A stretch of 64,000 bases of DNA from Jaapia argillacea MUCL 33604 (taxonomy: Eukaryota > Basidiomycota > Agaricomycetes > Jaapiales > Jaapiaceae), in contig KL197750.1 in NCBI GenBank assembly GCA_000697665.1, forward strand, positions 1 through 64,000. The letters are read 5' to 3'. This document shows, in pieces, positions 23,075-33,574 of this stretch. The position numbers and the translations under genes are program-made. Position 1 is the first letter of the stretch; each line of letters begins with the position of its first letter. Below the pieces are notes generated by a model. The model saw only the letters and a list, made by a program, of their open reading frames with translations, made no database searches and was not told the origin of the DNA.

Positions 23075-23562
23075 GGATTCGTGGGCTGAGAGTTTGTTCA
23101 AAATTGCTAGCAGGTGCTGGCTTGGCCGTTGCAGATCTGGACGGAAGTCAATTGAAGGCACTTCTCACTGATGGAGCTACTCGATGCGAAGTCTTGTTAC
23201 TATTGCTGCGGTTGATAGGTTGGAATTTACAGCGGTTGTTCGCTCCTTGGCGGTCCATCCTATCGAGTACATCGAGTTGCAATTCGCCACTTTCAATGAT
23301 ATCTTGGCACTTTGTTTCGGAAGTCCATCGTTCGCGATGATATGCTTGTAATTGGAAGCAAGTTTGTTGAAAGGGCTGAACAGAACCAGTCCCGCGCTTG
23401 AGCAGACACGGTTGAGACACCTGACTTGCTGGGTAACGATGGCATTCAGATGTGGCATGAAGACGAGATCCAAGAAAGCGAGTTAGCAAATCGAAAGCAA
23501 GACAATCGTACAACAAGACAACAACCCGCGCCCTAAACTACAGAATGACACATCGGTCACTA

Positions 23563-23991
23563 TCAAGCATGCTCTTCATCCAGTGGCGGTAGATTGCTGG
23601 GCAGACGAAGTTTCAGCTCCGTGAATATCTTGTGAATCGCCTGTCGCGAAACCCCAGATTCGACGAGGTACTCTGGTGGCACGCCCCACCCTAGTAAGTC
23701 GAGCACGACGGACTTGGCGACTTCAAGATCTTCAACAGACACTAGAAGGATAAGATAAATATGAGTTCAAAATCAGATTCGACTAAGGGAGGACGCACAT
23801 TCACGCGATGGAGGCGGGGGAAGAGGATTCGTCTCCTGTTTTCCTCTGGGTATCTCTCTAGAGCTGGGAGCTGCAGGTGTTGGAGCCCCTGGCGTGGGCG
23901 AGGGCTCAGTCCGGGTGTCTTCCTCGCCGGTCTCCGTCTCCTCGAGAACTTCGCCTTCTTCCAGGGTATCAACTGGTATATGTTTCGACAT
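23563..23991 (-). CDS. Small conserved-looking protein of unknown function
   Basis: Two exons (23991-23799 and 23741-23563) sum to 124 codons including the stop. The first half is acidic and Pro-rich, thus disordered (LEEGEVLEETETGEEDTR, then PTPGAPTPAAPSS). The second half is a compact helical segment (VEDLEVAKSVVLDLLGWGVP, then PEYLVESGVSRQAIHKIF and TELKLRLPSNLPP). From memory, segments of the style LLGWGVPPEYLV occur in other basidiomycete proteins, so I expect homologues, but I cannot name a function. Confidence 0.65.
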
Positions 23992-26582
23992 AAGCGGGGC
24001 TCAAGGTTTCAACTCGTGGATGTAACAGATGATAGTTTGGAGACCGAGGTAAAAACGTTTGGAAAAGCAGACTGGAAGCAGAACCTGGAATCAGTGAGGG
24101 AGGAGGGAGGGGAGCAAAGGCTCTGCAGTGACTCGCGTCTTTTCACCCTCAAACCTGATTGGCTCTCATTAGTCAAATCAGTGCATTTCCCGTCGGCCAA
24201 AACTTGAACTTGTACCCTCGCCACAGACTTCACAATTTGGCGTCAGACGATGAATTACTTAACGACTTAGGACCACGATACCACCATGGCCAATGATTTA
24301 CCACCCAAATACTCGTTACAGCTCGGACACCTGGTGTTCTATCTCCTTTATGTTTCTGTCTGGTCCAGGCGACACATCACCATCACCATCACCCCAAGGC
24401 CCCGAGTTCCATCGGGATACAAGTGGTGGCCATTGTCCCCCTGGGGACATGACTCGTTTTGGGGCCGGATTTGGATTATCCATTCGTCACCGGTACCTCC
24501 TTGACTGGTTGGTTGGAATCGCTGTGTTTCCCTTTGCTGTCTCATCAGTCACCTCGGACTTGTTTTCCCACCTTCCGCCGTCGTCTCGTCGTACGATACT
24601 CGGAGAATGTTCGCCCCATTGCACTTTCTAAAGATATCTTACCCCCTGGCGCCCGACTATTCTTACCTCCGTCGTTCTGCCGCCTTCCCACTCTCTGCTG
24701 CGTTCCTGACACCTCCGGAGATGAGGAAGAGCGGTCATCGATTCGATTGACTGCTTATTTCCATCCATTCCTAAAAATCAGTGCCCACGCGCGAACTTGG
24801 TTGTACCGAAGATCATGGTTGGATCTCTGCGTCCCTTCATCGGAAATAGATGGTTATCTACTCCTCGCAGGTATGCTACTCGCCTTCTCTTGTTCTGTGT
24901 CTGGTTTACGGTTTTCGTAGTGACTGTGCTCGCTCCGAGTGTTCGCCTGATGGTCTTGTCTGTTTCATTCCGAGCCTTTTGCGTGCTTACTGCAACGTCT
25001 CAGTGTCGTTGTACGCTAGGTTTAATCGCTGATCTTGGGACCCTTTAGTATCGCTTTGATTGGTTGGATCTACCCGAATCTACCCTCACCTCGCCCCTCG
25101 TGTCGGTACCTTGTCCTCTCTGCTGTCGGCTGCTCTTTCGTGTTTTCCGTCATCATCGGTATGGGCCAGTGTTGCTCGAGGCGCAATCACTTAGAAGATG
25201 CTCCGCCTGACTTTCAAGAGCGCTTGTCAAGCATGCTTATCACGCAAACGGCCCGCACACGATTGTTCAAGTGACTGCATTCCATACGGTAGGATAGCCA
25301 TATCCTTGATGACTTGAGCACTGCTCGATCAGCTGTCCGAGGAACAATTCGTCTTTCTAAGGTACGAGATGACTTCGGGGCTTCACTGTCAGAGTTAATG
25401 GTAAACGTGTTGATAAGCTTGTCGGGGATTTTGCTTTTCATTTTCCCCGTGGGCGCAGTCTCCCCTCGAAAGGATAATTATCTGTTATCTCGTTTACATC
25501 TGGACGCTCGCTACAGGTCGAGGAACTCGAAATGAATGAACCTTAGTTCATGGCTGTGTATCCTGGCTGTTCGGTTCGGACCCAAGCCCGCCGTCACGTT
25601 TTCCAACTTGGAGGGCATGAAGCAAGGTTGGGTGATGTGCCACTCGTCGACTTTCACCAGCTTGTCATCGAGGTAATCGGCGCCGCCATCTGGGCGGTGG
25701 TGCTCAGTTGCGTCATATCCATGATTACGAAGAGGATAAAGGTGCGGCCATTTGAATTACTATCTGATCGAGGCTGGATCTGCGAGGAATCTTGGCGGGT
25801 GGAGTCACAGCCCGATGGATAGAGATTCCAAGATCAGGAGAGTTTTCGGTGCAAAAGTTGAGACGAAACGTCGAACTCGGTTTCATGTAGCCATTTACTG
25901 GGAGGGTTTGGACATGTTTCGGAAAACAACGGAATGAGCACCGAAGTGTACCCACGCAGCCAATAGTTTCGCGAATTGGATGATTTTGTATTGCGTGTTG
26001 AGTGGTGTCGATGGAGAGTGAGGTCAAGATGGCGCTCGTCGTCAGATGGGGCGCTCTCTGTGATGAGAGCAACTCCAGCGAAGAAAGGAAGAAGTTCGCA
26101 TGTGGGGCTGGGAGACTGAAACACGAGGCGGGGAGTCTAAATATGGAAATGAGTTTATAGACGGGTGCAGTCGCGGCAAAGTGGCGAGACACGTCCGCAG
26201 CCTTTCCCTCTTACCCCTTTGACGATTGCAGCGTTGATATCGACTCAACGTTTGAGCCATGGATTACCTGGATAAACGTCAGGCTGCCAGTGAGTATTAG
26301 GTTTTTAGCTGTGCTATCTATTATCTTTTTGCAACGTGGACCCGGTGCATCCGGAACGAGGATGAGAGCGCTGTTTTGGGATGACGCTATCTAGGAGCAT
26401 CCTCAGCGGCATTCACGGCTGTGCAGGAAAACTGCGATTTACCCTGAGAGCTGGGTTTGACCAGAACCATATCCTGCTGCTTTCACTTTACCTCATGCTT
26501 TCCAATTAGCGTCGATTGACGCTTGTCCCCGCCCGATCGCCTCTTATACGTTTGCTATCTTCATTCATCCTTTTCCCTTTTG
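23992..26582. other. Gene-poor stretch of about 2.6 kb with unsupported small frames
   Basis: The best candidate is a plus-strand frame with ATG at 24293 and 112 residues (MIYHPNTRYSSDTWCSISF...), preceded by an ATG in another frame at 24286. Others lie near 24720-24920 and 25550-25822. None gains support from splicing or family features. A possible first exon begins with ATG at 26261 (MDYLDKRQAA, then GTGAGT), but I could not link it to anything downstream. The right end must contain the promoter of the membrane protein at 26583. Confidence 0.35.
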
Positions 26583-27934
26583 ATGTCGTCGCCATCGTCG
26601 CCTGCCTCAGGCTCGGCGTCGGCGCCCAATGCGCCCACCAGTACTAGTTCGTCATCATCATCATCGTCCTCTTCTTCCTCCTCGAGTTCGTCGCATTCCA
26701 CGTCGTCTCCCTCTTCTTCCTCAAGTTCATCCTCATCTGCACCTCCCCAAAGTTCTTCGAGCACTGACCCTCCTCCTTCCTCAGGCTCAAATTCTCCCTC
26801 TACGACTCCATCTACCACCCCATCAACCACTCCCAGTACAACTCCTTCAACCACTCCTTCAACAACACCCTCCACCACTCCTTCAACAACCCCGTCGACG
26901 ACACCTCCCAATACACCCACCACCACACCCGCCACTACACCCAATACAACACCTAACAATGGTCCCTCCACCACGCCTTCCACCACCAATCCGAACCAGC
27001 GCACAACAGCCCCTCCCACCTCGGCGCCTACCCAATCCGTTACGACAGTCATCCAAACCACCATTGTGTAAGCGTCTCTTTCTTCTTCCTTCTTCCATTG
27101 TCTCATACAATATCACTCAGAACGACGAATGCGGCGGGCCAAGAGTTCACTACCATCAGCTCCAGCACGGCTGTCATGGCTCCGACAGGCTCTCCTAGCG
27201 TTCGCACGACCAGCGACGTTGGTCCAATCGTTGGAGGCGTAGTCGGTGGTGTCGTCTTCCTGGCCGCGCTAGGTCTCATCCTGCTATTCTTCCTTCGCAG
27301 GAGGCGCAGAAACGATGACTTTGATGGTAATTTCGACCCAGACCGTGTGCAGCGCCAGAATGGCGCCGGTGGTGCTGATTTGGCCGGTGCGGACGAGATT
27401 ACTCCCTACGCTTACCATCCGGGTGGATACGGTCAGGCAAACAATCAGGCAGCTTACGGTGCGGACGCAACATCTCAGGAGGGTCGTCAGAGCATGGCGC
27501 AGTACAGCAGTGATGGGTCTCATTTCCTCACGGGCGCCGCCGTCGGCGCTGGTGCTGGTGCTGCCTCTCGTCAATCTCGCGTATCCACCTCCGACTACAC
27601 TCAAAGCTCATGGGTTTCCCCAACGAGCCCTTCGAGCGCAGGTCATGGTGTGACGATGCCCATGCCAGATTTCCGCCAGCCTTCTCCTGGTCCCTCGCTC
27701 GCTGCGACCGGTACATCCGGCTCTCGTTCTGCGTCCAAAGAGCAAGAAGCTTTGGCGGCGAGGAACAATCAGCTCCGCGCTGGGTTCGGTGTCGCTAATC
27801 CCGACGGCGGTGATGCTTCTGGTTCAAACGTTATGGTTCATAGAGATGGAGGCAGGTTGCAGGTGCCTCAGGAGGAGGAGGAGCCACCACACGAGATTCC
27901 TCCCCGATACGACGAGATTCCTTCGGATCGTTAG
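26583..27934 (+). CDS. Ser/Thr-rich single-pass membrane protein (Mid2/WSC-like architecture)
   Basis: Exons 26583-27067 and 27121-27934 give 433 codons including the stop. The first 160 residues are almost only Ser, Thr and Pro: poly-Ser runs, then perfect TTPS/STTP repeats (about 26805-26900), and so a heavily O-glycosylated stalk. One membrane segment follows (IVGGVVGGVVFLAALGLILL, then FFLRRRRR, the basic stop-transfer). The cytoplasmic tail is about 200 residues with YHPGGYG-like, Ser-rich and acidic parts and ends PPRYDEIPSDR. This order (glycosylated stalk, one helix, charged tail) is like cell-wall stress sensors. No WSC Cys domain is seen. No classical signal peptide precedes the Ser-rich part, so either the real start is upstream or the single helix serves as signal-anchor. 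It converges on a similar gene at 28486. Confidence 0.8.
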
Positions 27935-28485
27935 GTCAGGAAGCCTAGGATATGATGATCACGATTACTTTGGGACATTTATGTGTGTGTACGTTGGGCC
28001 GAGGAGGATGAGGACGGTGTTGATGATTCGAAAACGATTACGACCTTGTTGTCCTGTATATCTAGTTATGTTCACTGCGACCTTTGTTCTTTCTTACTCC
28101 CTCGCACTCTTAATATTCTCCTCCTGCAATCTATTAGGTCGCACCTCATCGCAGCTCGTCTGGTCTGATGAACGCCGTAATAATTCGCAAGGAAATAACA
28201 TTATTTTCGTCAACGAGTTAGCAATAATAAGTACTTGAACATTCCCGAGTCGAAACGAATGAGATACAGCTCGGAGTCTCGCACGAAAGTCTATGGTCTG
28301 CTAGTAGAATAGGGAGAGTTCATCCAACTCGGTATATACACAAGCAGTCCGGGTAAAAGCATGAACATACAGTAGCGAAATATGAAGCCAAGGTCAGATA
28401 AGCACAGCGTCAATACAAAACAAGCGGAAGCTTATACAATCGCAATCAGCGAGCGAAACGGAAGCTGAAGTAAGGCGCTTACTTG

Positions 28486-29956
28486 TTACCGATTCGAACC
28501 TAAGCCGCCAGGAGCTGAAGATGATGAGTCAGGTGATTCGGTGTTGAGTCCGAACGACATCCTCTTTGGCGATCGCTCCAGCCAATTTGGTCTCCGAACA
28601 GGAGTCTGCGACGTGAGGCTGGCTGTACTCGAATTCCGCTCGTGCGATTGTCCTAGCGGTGGAGGTAAAGTATTGGAATCTAGATTCAGAGTCGATAGTG
28701 GACTTGGGACGGAAGGACGATGGTACGAAGAAAGTAAAGCGGTTTGCGATGTCGCGGAAGAGTCTCGAGTATGTTCTCGAGATGGGGGGGAATATATTGG
28801 AGATGGGGGAGTCTGTGCATCTTCTCTAGAGCCGGTCGACTCCTGAGAATACATGCTTGTCGCTCTCGAATCCCTCAAGATACTAGGGAAAGAATCCCGC
28901 GCGCCACCTCGTATTCGTGAAGGGGATCCGTCAGCTGAAGGTCCCATGACTCCATCAACGATGCCGGTAAGTTCAACTCGACTTGATCCAGAGAGTAGGG
29001 GATCGACGAATCGACTTGGTGCACCTGGTGGTGGCCATACACCTTCGTGGAAGATCGACCCTGTATCGGCTCTGTGACGCATCAAGCTCGGAGACGAATC
29101 ATTTGACTTTCCACTCCCAGCATAGTCGGTATAACGCATCGGCGGTTCATCGTCCATATCTTCTCCTGCCAAAAGTTGAGATCGTCGCTTTGGTTGGTTC
29201 CGGTTGAAAAAGAAGAGCTTTTTGTATTGATGCCGTTTGTAGAAGATGAATAGGCCGGTAAAGAGGGATAGGACGATGACGCCTGCGATTGTCGCGCCGA
29301 TGATAATAGCGTTGCGGGTACCACTCGTCATTGGGGGGCTATCGGTAGCGAATGTCGTGGGCAAGGTCGTGTAGATCTGAAATTCGTCAACTTAGAAATG
29401 GATCGCTGCCAAAAGGAGAGAAACTAACCGTCGTTCGGACGCCATTAACCGAGGTGACAATTGCAGTGGTATACGAGGATTGCGCCGATGATGCCAAAGA
29501 CGATGAGTGTTCGGAGGCAGTGAAAGTCGGGACGAAGGTACTTCCGAGGGGAGAGGGCGAGTTGGAGGGCGGCGCAGAGAAGGTCGAAGAAGTCGCGGAT
29601 TGAGGGAGGGATTGTGATGATGACGATGGGGAAGCGCTGGTAGTGGTGCTGAGTGAGCTTGAAGTAGATGAGACCGAAGAACTACAGAGGGATCAGCATC
29701 CTACGGGGCAGCTCTGAGTAGGTACTCACAGACTGGACGATGAGGAAGAGGTTGTTGAAGTCGATGAAGTAGTACTCGATGAATCGGACGTCGAGGTCTC
29801 GGTCGACGTATCGGAGGACGAAACCGAGGTGGGAGGAATAGGGTTGTCTACCGATGATAGAACCCTTAGAAGGGGTGTGATGGACTGTCAAAGACGGTGA
29901 GTTGATATGGTCGGGAGTGATCGAGGTAATAAAACACGAACTGCTGGTAAAAGCAT
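28486..29956 (-). CDS. Second Ser/Thr-rich single-pass membrane protein
   Basis: Exons 29884-29730, 29681-29429 and 29376-28486 are secure. A short first exon with ATG at 29956 (MLLPA, intron donor GTTCGT) makes 438 codons including the stop but is weakly supported. The extracellular part is Ser/Thr-rich (SVSSSDTSTETSTSDSSS, LSTTTSASPSSSSQS). The membrane helix is NAIIIGATIAGVIVLSLFTG, then LFIFYKRHQYKK. The tail is long, Ser/Pro-rich and polar (MRYTDYAGSGKSNDSSP, SQTPVRRPNWLERSPKRM), with many possible phosphosites. Design and length match the neighbour at 26583-27934, which it faces tail to tail over about 550 bp, but the sequences are not close. The pair could be an old inverted duplication or two recruits to one surface function. 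Confidence 0.75.
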
Positions 29957-31153
29957 TGCCGGTCAAGAATGGGTATCGAGGTTTGAGGTCAACAGAGCAG
30001 AAGCATTAATGTCAGACTGCCAGCAAACAGCAACCACACCACAGAAAATAGCACTTGGTCCGCGTAAACGCAGGGGTCCGACCAGGGATTAAGGGATTGA
30101 CAAGGGCGACAGTAAGGGCTGAAAGCTAGAGGAACATTTGCGGACAAGACACACCGCTAATTGATGGAGGCTAGCGGTGTGACCATGGCAGTCACAGCCT
30201 CGTTGCCGTTACGCGATCAAATATCATTGGTCTTCCCTTCACTGCCTTCGCCTCTCACTTGGCCTTGTGAACTCTGCACATCTTCTTATCGTCTCTCGCC
30301 CTGAATATCTGCCAAAATCCTGCCAAAGATACATAAGAGCACTCCACGTCATTCAGCCTGCAATCCAATCGCTCCTAGTTACCCTTACCCAACCTTCACG
30401 TTACCGGGGTTTGGACGCCGTTACCAGCCTAGAAACTGGATCTTCGATACAATTGCCTTGGGTGCCCTTGTTATCAGTTCGCCAGTCGTTCCCACAGCGG
30501 CAGTTTTATGTTCCTCAACCTTGATCCTGCTCAAAATCCGAGGGCTCATTGTCGATTTTCTTCAACGCTGCGTGGTACCCGTCATGTTTCATCGACGACC
30601 ACACCTATCAACGGTTCGGATTCCCTATCAGCATCCTTATCAATCGACCTGAGGTTTTCCTTTTGCCTCATGTACGTGAAGCTATGTGAACTTGAGCTAT
30701 ATCTGTCCAGTCCCTTTACCCCCGCTTTGAGTCTTCGTGCTGTTCTGATCGTCGTTCTTCGTGATTTACGCTTTAACGGAATCGTTGTGCAACTTCCTGG
30801 CCTCAAATTATCGCGATAGGTGAGAGATGTTCTCACGTGTTGTCGAGTTGTCCCTACGTTCCGCAGGTATCTCGCATGAGTTCCCTCACTTAGACCTCAA
30901 TTAACCTTCCCATCTTACAGTCGATTGGTCAGCCACTACCTTTCGAGGGTCCTCAAGAATGCGTAGGTTGGCCACAGTCGGCCGAGGTGGAGGTAGATTC
31001 AGTGCTTGGGTACGGGGACCCGAGTATCGTTTCAGTCAGGAGTTTTGAAGAAAAATCGTTTCGTAATGTATAATCAGTTATGTACGAACGGTTCGTTCAG
31101 TCTGTCTACACTTCAATTCCACGCTTTGAATTTCATCGCCCATCGGCGCTCCC
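29957..31153. other. Intergenic region of about 1.2 kb
   Basis: Frames of 60-105 residues occur on both strands (for example 30508-30819 plus and 30582-30836 minus), but none looks like a protein family. It probably contains the promoter of the membrane protein at 29956 and the 3' flank of the dioxygenase gene. Confidence 0.4.
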
Positions 31154-32334
31154 TCATGCGACAGCAATGGGCTGAGGTTGCGAACTGATCTTGGAAGCCT
31201 TTTGAGCTTTCTCAAATTCCTCCAACCGCTTCAACTCCTCTTCCTTCATCTTATCCTTGACACCCCACGCCTTCGGAATCAACCTCCTCCTCTCCGTAGT
31301 CGGCTTGAAGTCGAGACGATCCACGCCCAACGCCCTCAGCGTCTTCCTCTCAACCAAGCTAAACTCAGCCGGATTCTCCCTGTTAAAGTTGAACGGCTCT
31401 TTCAATCCAACAGGCGGGTTAGTGATGATCCTCGGAATGCGAAGGTAATTCTTCGAAGCGGAATGAAGCATCAACGGATGCATTAATACGACGTCGCCCA
31501 CTTCTCCTGTAACCTCGACGAAGTGATTCAGCTTCTTGATTTCATCAAGATGAGAAAAGTGATCGGGGTCGTCTTTCGGGTTGGCGTATGTCGAAGTGGA
31601 AGGTGTGAATGAGAGACCGGTTGGGAGGACGCCTTCAGGGTGGGATGCGAGGTATTTGGCGATCACATCGATGCCCTCGGGGCAGATATAGGTTCCTCCA
31701 CCGCGGGGCTTGATTTCAGCGAAGACGGGAATGACCAAGAGAGCTTGTTCGGGGGAGTCTAGGTAGTGAACCTGTACATGTGTCAATATGGGTAACATTA
31801 CGAGAATTTCAGACGATATGAACTACTTACAAAGAAATCACCGTCTACGTGCCAATTGTCGAGCTCTCGAGGATCGATAGTCGGCGCGCCCTCGTACTTA
31901 TCAGCTCCGAGATTTACGATGAAGCCATCGCCCCAGCGCGATGACGCAGGGTCCAACCTTTCTTCTCCACCCAGCAAATCCTGCATGGCATCCCAAACCT
32001 GTGAGGGCAGTGAATATCACCTCAACTACGAAAGCTTAATTGAGCGACGGACGTGTGGTGCGAACTTCGCGACCTCTTCCCGTTTGTGCCACGGCATGTG
32101 GATGCGTTCACGATCCCAAGTCCTCTTATCGTTGGGATCGAGACCGAGGCGGACCCAAATGGTCCTGGTCCATTCCTCAGCCTGCTCGGGTGTGAACCCG
32201 CCTTTGATAACGACGAAACCGTCTTGCAGGAACTTGTCGACAAGTTCCTCTTAAGAGAAAATATCAGTAAATCCCTGCATGTCTTTTGAGTATAGGGTGT
32301 ACTCACGACTGAGGTACCTGTATTGCGACGACAT
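31154..32334 (-). CDS. PhyH-like Fe(II)/2-oxoglutarate dioxygenase
   Basis: Members of the phytanoyl-CoA dioxygenase superfamily hydroxylate lipids or natural products with Fe(II) and 2-oxoglutarate. Four exons (32334-32307, 32249-32053, 31998-31831, 31771-31154) total 337 codons including the stop. The protein opens MSSQYRYLSQELVDKFLQDG, the usual start helix of the fold. The metal ligands are visible: H and D in NWHVDGDFF (about 125 and 127) and the distal His in MHPLMLHSAS (about 234). An Arg in NYLRIPRI (about 242-245) is placed to bind 2-oxoglutarate. The C-terminal 60 residues are Lys/Glu-rich and probably helical. No targeting signal stands out. The substrate cannot be told, and no biosynthetic cluster surrounds it, though a flavin oxidase lies upstream. 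Confidence 0.85.
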
Positions 32335-33574
32335 GACGAGGATACTTGCTTTGGACCACGACGATGGTTACCAGACAGGAGGGACACCTTGTTCTTGTAT
32401 ATCTGGCCCGGAGGAAACTCGGCGAGCTGGAGGTCATGCGCCATTGCGTCGACTCTGCCGTTGGACGCAAGGCCGTCGGTAACCGCCAACCTCAGTGCCC
32501 GTGTAAGTCCACCTGAATGAGTCGAGATAATGAGCTCTCCGGGTAAGGGAAAAGGTGACCAGGAATAGATGATGGATGTACGGACCTTCTTCCTCTCAGA
32601 ACTTGTACGAAGGCAATTGTGCTTTGTAATACTATGGAGGATTGGTCTCCTGACGAGTCACGGGCCAGGAAACGCGAGAAGTGGACACAAGTCAAAAGTA
32701 AACCAAGGGGATGACTAACCTTCAAGTTGCTGGGAACTTCGAGGAGGTCGATGAAACGGTTCGTGTTCGTTTAAATCATGAGCGTGTTGTCAACGCGCTC
32801 GCGAAGCAGCGTGAGTGGTCCCCGACGCAATCTATACCCAGTCATTGAGTTGAACAAAGAGTGACTTTGGGACGACGAACCTCCGTATCACGCTCACGAT
32901 CATAATCAGACTCAGAGCGACCTTCATTCGCCAATGAAATGAACCGCAACCTGCTATCAACCAACTGCTTGGGGAGGGAGTAGAGAGAGTTCTGTTATGG
33001 CTAGGGCAGAGGGATATCCCCAACTTGAAGGATCAGCGCTCAGCACCGTCGGTGCACGGCAGCCTGGCAACCAGAGGCACAAAGTTGAAATTTGATGAGG
33101 CGCGAAGGGTCGATCTACATCGTGGTCGGGGAGTTAACGAAAGTCTTGATCACCAAAGAGTTGCAGACTAACCTTCACCTTTTCGCCACAAGCACTCGAG
33201 GAACTGGTCGAAGTTGAAGGCCCACCGGAACGAAGCATTCTCCGAGGGAATGAGGCAGAACGTTGCACGTTGGCGATCAATCCTGTTCCGGTTAGCTCTC
33301 TCCATCTGCGAAACGTTCTTCAGGTTTCGTAAACTCTCGCATTTCCTGCGTTCGTCGAACACGCGGCGAAGACTCCAAGTCCTCTGATTTTCGATACTTG
33401 TACGAAGACGCCGAAGTTGGGCGGCTCCGAGCTCGGATGGCCCTTGATGATCATTTCACAACCCCTTTGGCTCTAATTTGAACGCCGACACCCTTGGCGA
33501 ACCTCCTTCGAGCCTGCCCTGCAACCAAGTAATCTTGCCAACTCCCAACTACTCTTGTCTTCGTGACCAGCACA
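32335..33574. other. Intergenic stretch with possible unrecognised minus-strand exons
   Basis: Just upstream of the dioxygenase start, a different minus-strand frame (about 32510-32370, reading RLAVTDGLASNGRVDAMAHD) looks coding but could not be joined to anything. Farther up, minus-strand pieces such as RFIDLLEVPSNLK (about 32760-32722) and CLIPSENASFRWAFNFDQF (about 33270-33190) have protein-like character, separated by stops and plausible splice signals. They may be remnants or exons of a gene I could not assemble. The right end should hold the promoter of the flavin oxidase. Confidence 0.35.

Noticed and set aside
24286-24631. Overlapping ATG frames at 24286 and 24293
   Set aside because: Neither has a recognisable feature or a supportive intron; left as an unsupported small frame.
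26561-27106. A 181-residue minus-strand frame and an overlapping 189-residue plus-strand frame opposite the Ser/Thr-rich exon
   Set aside because: Both are mirror products of the simple TCN/ACN repeats of the membrane protein; Val/Glu/Gly- or Arg/Leu/Pro-only composition is an artefact.
32022-32489. A 155-residue minus-strand frame overlapping the dioxygenase 5' end
   Set aside because: It is out of frame with the dioxygenase, whose own ATG at 32334 gives a complete family N-terminus; the upstream part is listed only as unresolved.
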